A DNA stretch of 64,000 bases, from contig NZ_CP032543.1 in the NCBI RefSeq assembly GCF_003610995.1, forward strand, positions 1,798,001 through 1,862,000. The letters are read 5' to 3'. Of the stretch, positions 60,594-64,000 are shown piece by piece. Every line of letters begins with the position of its first letter. Position 1 is the first letter of the stretch. Source of the stretch: Streptomyces griseus subsp. griseus (GTDB lineage: Bacteria > Actinomycetota > Actinomycetes > Streptomycetales > Streptomycetaceae). Position numbers and translations under genes: made by a program. The notes beneath the pieces were generated by a model. The model searched no databases, was not told the origin of the DNA, and saw only the letters and a program-made list of their open reading frames with translations.

Positions 60594-62074
60594 TCAGACC
60601 CGCTCCTGCGCCTTCACCTTCGCCGCCTGCTCCTGCCGTACGCGGGGTGTCCGGTGGTTCGGCAGCCACGCCAGCATCACCAGGGCCCCGACCAGCAGCA
60701 CCCCGCACGCCGTACGGAAAGCCGCGGCATACCCGGCGGTGACCTCGGCCGGGTCGACGGAGCCCGCCGTACGGGCGGCGGCGACCGTGGAGAGCACCGC
60801 GAGGCCGAGGGCGCCGCCCATGGTGCGGGAGGTGTTGACCAGGCCGGAGACGAGTCCGGCGTCCCCGGCGGCCGCGCCGGAGGTGGCGAGAGTGGCCAGC
60901 GGGGTGGAGGCGAGCCCGGCACCGGCCATCATCAGGACGCCGGGGAACATGATCGCGGTGAGGTAGGAGCCGTCGACGCCCATGGTGGACTGCCAGCCGA
61001 ATCCGGCGGCGGTGATCAGCACCCCGCCGACGGCGAGGCTCTTGGCTCCCGTACGCCCCATGATCCGGGGCGCGGCCTTGGAGCCGATGATGACGGCGGC
61101 CGAGGTCGGCATCAGGGCGAGCCCGGCCTGCAAGGGCGAATAGCCCAGCACGTTCTGGGCGTAGACGGTCATGAAATACCACATGGAGAAGGTCGCCGAC
61201 CCCATGAGGAACATCGACACGTTGGCCGAGGAGACGGCCCGTACGCCGAACACCCGCAGCGGGATCAGCGGGACCGGCGTCCGCGCCTCGACCAGGACGA
61301 ACGCGGCCAGCAGCACCACTCCCGACAGCAGCGGCACGAGGGTGGCGGCGGCCGTCCAGCCCTCGGCCTCGGTCTGGACGATGCCGTACGCGGCGGTGGC
61401 GAGGCCCGCGGTGACGAGGACGGCGCCCAGCAGGTCGATGCGGCGGCGGTCGCCCGCCCGGCCCTCGGTGATCCACAGGGCGGCGGCGGCCAGGACGAGG
61501 GCGCCGACGGGCACGTTGATGAGGAGGACCCAGCGCCAGGAGAAGGCGTCGGTGAGGACCCCGCCGATGAGCCCGCCGGCCGCGCCGCCGCCAGCGCCGA
61601 CCGCCATCCAGGTCGCTATCGCCTTGGTCCGGGCGGGACCCTCGGGTACGGCGGCGGTGAGGATGGTGAGCGTGGCGGGGGCGAGGACGGCGGCCCCGAG
61701 ACCCTGCGCCCCCGGGCCGCGAGGAGCTGCCAGCCCTCCTGCGCGAGGCCGCCCGCGAGGGAGGCGGCGGTGAAGACGCCGAGACCGACGAGGAACATCC
61801 GCTTGCGCCCGTAGATGTCGGCGGCCCGCCCGCCCAGCAGCATGAACCCGGCGAAGGCGATCGAGTAGGCGTTGACGACCCATTGGAGCGCGCCGTGGCT
61901 CAGCCCCAGGTCGGCTTGCATGGAGGGCAGCGCCACATTGACCACGGAGACATCGAGGACGACGAGGAACTGCCCGGTGCAGGCGGCGAGGACGACGGCC
62001 CAGGCGCCGGGCCGTATACGGGAGGCGGCCGGCGGGACGGGGGCGGGGGCGGTGACGTCGGACATGAAGGTCAT
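60594..62074 (-). pseudogene. MFS transporter, DHA2 (EmrB/QacA), frameshifted as given
   Basis: N-terminal part (residues 1-121: LAACTGQFLVVLDVSVVNVA, MLLGGRAADIYGRKRMFLVG) and C-terminal part (GLGAAVLAPATLTILTAAVP onward, ten more helices) lie in different frames. One extra base in the CCCCC of 61709-61713 joins them into a 493-residue 14-helix pump, normal for the family. Drug export likely, substrate unknown. The start is ATG 62074 or ATG 62065. Four 28-bp tandem repeats lie about 55 bp upstream. Missed base in a C run is the likely cause of the break. Confidence 0.87.
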
Positions 62075-62129
62075 GGTCGCAGGTGGGGCGCGGCCCGTAC
62101 ATCGGGCATGAGTCCCAGGTCTCGGGCCC

Positions 62130-62241
62130 GGAGCCCTGGACCATGGACGTCGGTCCCGGGACCCCGGACCACGGCCGTCGATCCCGGAGCCCCGGCCCAC
62201 GGACACCGGTCCCGGATCCCGGGTCCACGGACGTCGATCCC
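62130..62241. repeat. Four 28-bp tandem repeats
   Basis: Contiguous 28-base units start at 62130, 62158, 62186 and 62214. Each begins GGnnCCC, has CCAnGGnC in the middle and ends GGTCCC or GATCCC. They fill the space between the divergent DHA2 pump and BCCT genes and include GACGTC palindromes. Confidence 0.8.
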
Positions 62242-62298
62242 GGGCGGCGGCGCGGCATATCCCCCATATCTCCGCATCAACCACCATAGTGGTGCGCT

Positions 62299-64000
62299 AT
62301 GAGTACGGAGAACGCCCCACCGCCCCCCGGCCACTCCCCCCACGATCCGGCGGAATCCGACGACGGCCCCGGCCCGGGAACGGACTCCTCACCGGACCGC
62401 GTGGTGGTGGCGATCGGGGCGTTGGGCATCATCGGGATCGTGCTCTGGGCGGCCTTCGGGAAGCACTCCTTCGAGAGCGCGTCGGACGCGGCCCTGCCCT
62501 GGGTGCTCTCCAACTTCGCGTGGCTCTTCGTCATCGCCGCCGACGTCTTCCTGGTGCTGTGCCTCATGATCGCCTTCAGCCGCTTCGGCACCATCCGGCT
62601 GAGCAGGGACGACTCCCCTCCGGAGTTCTCCAACTTCTCCTGGATCGCCATGATGTTCAGCGCCGGCATGGGGATCGGGCTGATCTTCTACGGCGTCGGG
62701 GAGCCGGTCGCGCACTACTTGAGCCCGCCGCCCTCCAGCGGTGCGGAACCGCAGACGGCCGGGGCGGCGAGCGCCGCCATGGAGTACTCCTTCTTCCACT
62801 GGACCCTGACTCCCTGGGCGATCTACGGGATCGTGGGCCTGGCGCTGGGGTACGCGAGCTTCCGCCAGGGCCGGGGCAACCGGTTGAGCGCCGTGTTCGT
62901 CCCCCTCATCGGCGCGCGCCGGGCCAACGGCGTCTTCGGCAAGGTCCTGGACCTGCTCGCCGTCTTCGCCACCGTCTTCGGCACCGCGACGAGCCTGGGG
63001 CTCGGCGCTCTCCAGATCGCCATCGGGCTCGATCTGACGGCCGGTCTCGACCAGAGCACCGGCGTCCAGCTGGTGATCATCGCCGTACTCAGCGCGGCCT
63101 TCGTGATCTCCGCCTTCACCGGCCTGCACGGCGGCGTGAAGTGGCTCAGCTCGATCAATCTCGTCATCGCCGCGGCCCTCATGGTCTTCGTCTTCGTCGC
63201 GGGTCCGACCGTCTACCTCATGGATGTGCTGCCGTCCTCGGTCGGCGGCTACCTGGACCAGCTCCTCCCCATGGCCTCGCGCACCGGCGCCTTCGGCGGC
63301 GAGAGCTGGCTGGGGATGTGGACGATCTTCTACTGGGCCTGGTGGCTGTCCTGGGCCCCCTTCGTCGGCACCTTCATCGCCCGTATCTCCAAGGGCCGCA
63401 CGATCCGCGAGTTCCTGCTCGCCGTGCTGCTGGTGCCGAGCGGTGCGACCGCCCTGTGGTTCGTGGTGCTCGGCGGGACCGGTATCCGCCTCGCCGAGAC
63501 CGGGGTGGTCGACATGGCCGAGAAGTCGAAGGAAGGGACGGAGGCGACCCTGTTCGCGATGCTCGACGCCCTGCCGCTCAGCACGGTGACGGCCTGGGTC
63601 GCGATGATCCTGATCATGATGTACTTCGTCACCAGCGCGGACTCCGCGTCCCTGGTCATGGGGTCGCTGACCAGCAGGGGCGCCCTGCACCCCAGGCGCT
63701 GGCTCGTCGTCACCTGGGGGCTGCTCATGGCGGCGGTCGCGGCGGCTCTGCTGGTGGCCGGCGGGCTGGAGTCGCTCCAGAGCGCGACGATCCTGGTGGC
63801 GCTGCCCTTCGTCGTGGTGATGCTCTTCCTGTGCTGGTCCCTGCTGCGGGAGCTGCGCGTCGACCCCGGCGGCGGACCCAAGCGCAGTGAGGGGCTGCAC
63901 GGCATGCGCGACGCCGTACGCGTCATGGTCGGCGAGGAGATGGGCAACTCCCCGACCTCCCGCCACCACCGCCTTCGCCGCGCCGCCGCGGCCCGTGCGA
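62299..64000 (+). CDS. BCCT-family osmolyte transporter, 3' end outside window
   Basis: The frame stays open to the window end (567 residues seen). After a 33-residue disordered lead come about 12 helices with the BCCT signatures: GMGIGLIFYGVGEPVAHYLS, FFHWTLTPWAIYGIVGLALG, FIARISKGRTIREFLLAVLL and FYWAWWLSWAPFVGTF (the Trp-rich substrate box). It should import glycine betaine, choline or carnitine with Na+ or H+ and protect against osmotic stress. ATG 62299 has no ribosome site; CATAGT lies 9 bases upstream. Substrate preference cannot be read. Confidence 0.93.
   Translation, partial: MSTENAPPPPGHSPHDPAESDDGPGPGTDSSPDRVVVAIGALGIIGIVLWAAFGKHSFESASDAALPWVLSNFAWLFVIAADVFLVLCLMIAFSRFGTIRLSRDDSPPEFSNFSWIAMMFSAGMGIGLIFYGVGEPVAHYLSPPPSSGAEPQTAGAASAAMEYSFFHWTLTPWAIYGIVGLALGYASFRQGRGNRLSAVFVPLIGARRANGVFGKVLDLLAVFATVFGTATSLGLGALQIAIGLDLTAGLDQSTGVQLVIIAVLSAAFVISAFTGLHGGVKWLSSINLVIAAALMVFVFVAGPTVYLMDVLPSSVGGYLDQLLPMASRTGAFGGESWLGMWTIFYWAWWLSWAPFVGTFIARISKGRTIREFLLAVLLVPSGATALWFVVLGGTGIRLAETGVVDMAEKSKEGTEATLFAMLDALPLSTVTAWVAMILIMMYFVTSADSASLVMGSLTSRGALHPRRWLVVTWGLLMAAVAAALLVAGGLESLQSATILVALPFVVVMLFLCWSLLRELRVDPGGGPKRSEGLHGMRDAVRVMVGEEMGNSPTSRHHRLRRAAAARA

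Noticed and set aside
62130..62241. CRISPR-like look of the 28-bp repeats
   Set aside because: Units are contiguous and imperfect with no spacers, and no cas gene is present.

Overview
The window is a stretch of high-G+C actinomycete chromosome, almost certainly Streptomyces. The support is G or C in nearly every third codon position, frequent GTG/TTG starts, several start codons sitting 6-8 nt downstream of a TAnnnT -10 box (leaderless transcripts), an AfsR/SARP-type regulator with an NB-ARC domain, an LAxTG (class E sortase) substrate, DmdR/IdeR-type iron boxes, and a housekeeping order (nadE, panB, map, RNase HI/phosphatase, zinc ribbon, Nif3) that I recall from Streptomyces chromosomes. 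No transposase, integrase, phage gene, CRISPR array, tRNA or rRNA was seen. No stretch above about 300 bases is empty apart from 49502-49909, which holds the rnpB promoter and a decayed Uma2 gene.

Layout. 1-3703: probable copper-handling block (DUF3105 end, DUF305, CBS protein, DUF6153, multicopper oxidase) with a CsoR-like operator. 3825-10924: nadE, a DHA1 efflux pump, an EEP-family membrane phosphodiesterase, and a DHA2 pump with its TetR regulator under a 23-bp palindrome. 11062-23192: panB, a DrrAB-like ABC pair, a 1112-residue SARP regulator, an M50 protease, a DUF3533 protein, F420:NADPH oxidoreductase, an MFS protein and small proteins. 23251-32226: map, then a heme-iron block: heme oxygenase, two HtaA heme-binding proteins and HmuTUV, with iron boxes at 24189 and 29053. 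32340-47399: lipoproteins, prim-pol, TetR facing a DDAH-like enzyme, Rsm22-type methyltransferase, Bcr/CflA pump, oxidoreductases, PhoD, a lamin-tail protein, PhzF and GNAT genes. 47476-57352: glycosyltransferase, RNase P RNA (minus strand), YaaA, KDPG aldolase, RNase HI/phosphatase, zinc ribbon, Nif3, and an iron-siderophore binding protein with its own iron box. 57411-64000: a MaoC/ADH/SDR operon behind a KstR-like palindrome, a DHA2 pump, and the start of a BCCT osmolyte transporter.

How genes work together. The heme genes form a full path: surface capture (HtaA proteins, one anchored to the wall), membrane import (HmuTUV) and ring opening to free iron (heme oxygenase), all predicted to be iron-repressed. 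The MaoC-ADH-SDR operon looks like a beta-oxidation-type module related to mycobacterial Hsd4A/Hsd4B genes.

Sequence quality. Four genes (hmuU, a hypothetical at 45501-46528, RNase HI/phosphatase, the DHA2 pump at 60594-62074) are broken by five single-base deletions, each at a G or C run and each repaired by adding one base. I read these as probable sequencing under-calls rather than real decay. The window also holds several short repeat families: a hairpin element with a near-constant nine-base loop that supplies the stop codon of two genes, an 8-bp tandem array, a 28-bp tandem array, and a three-copy intergenic repeat.
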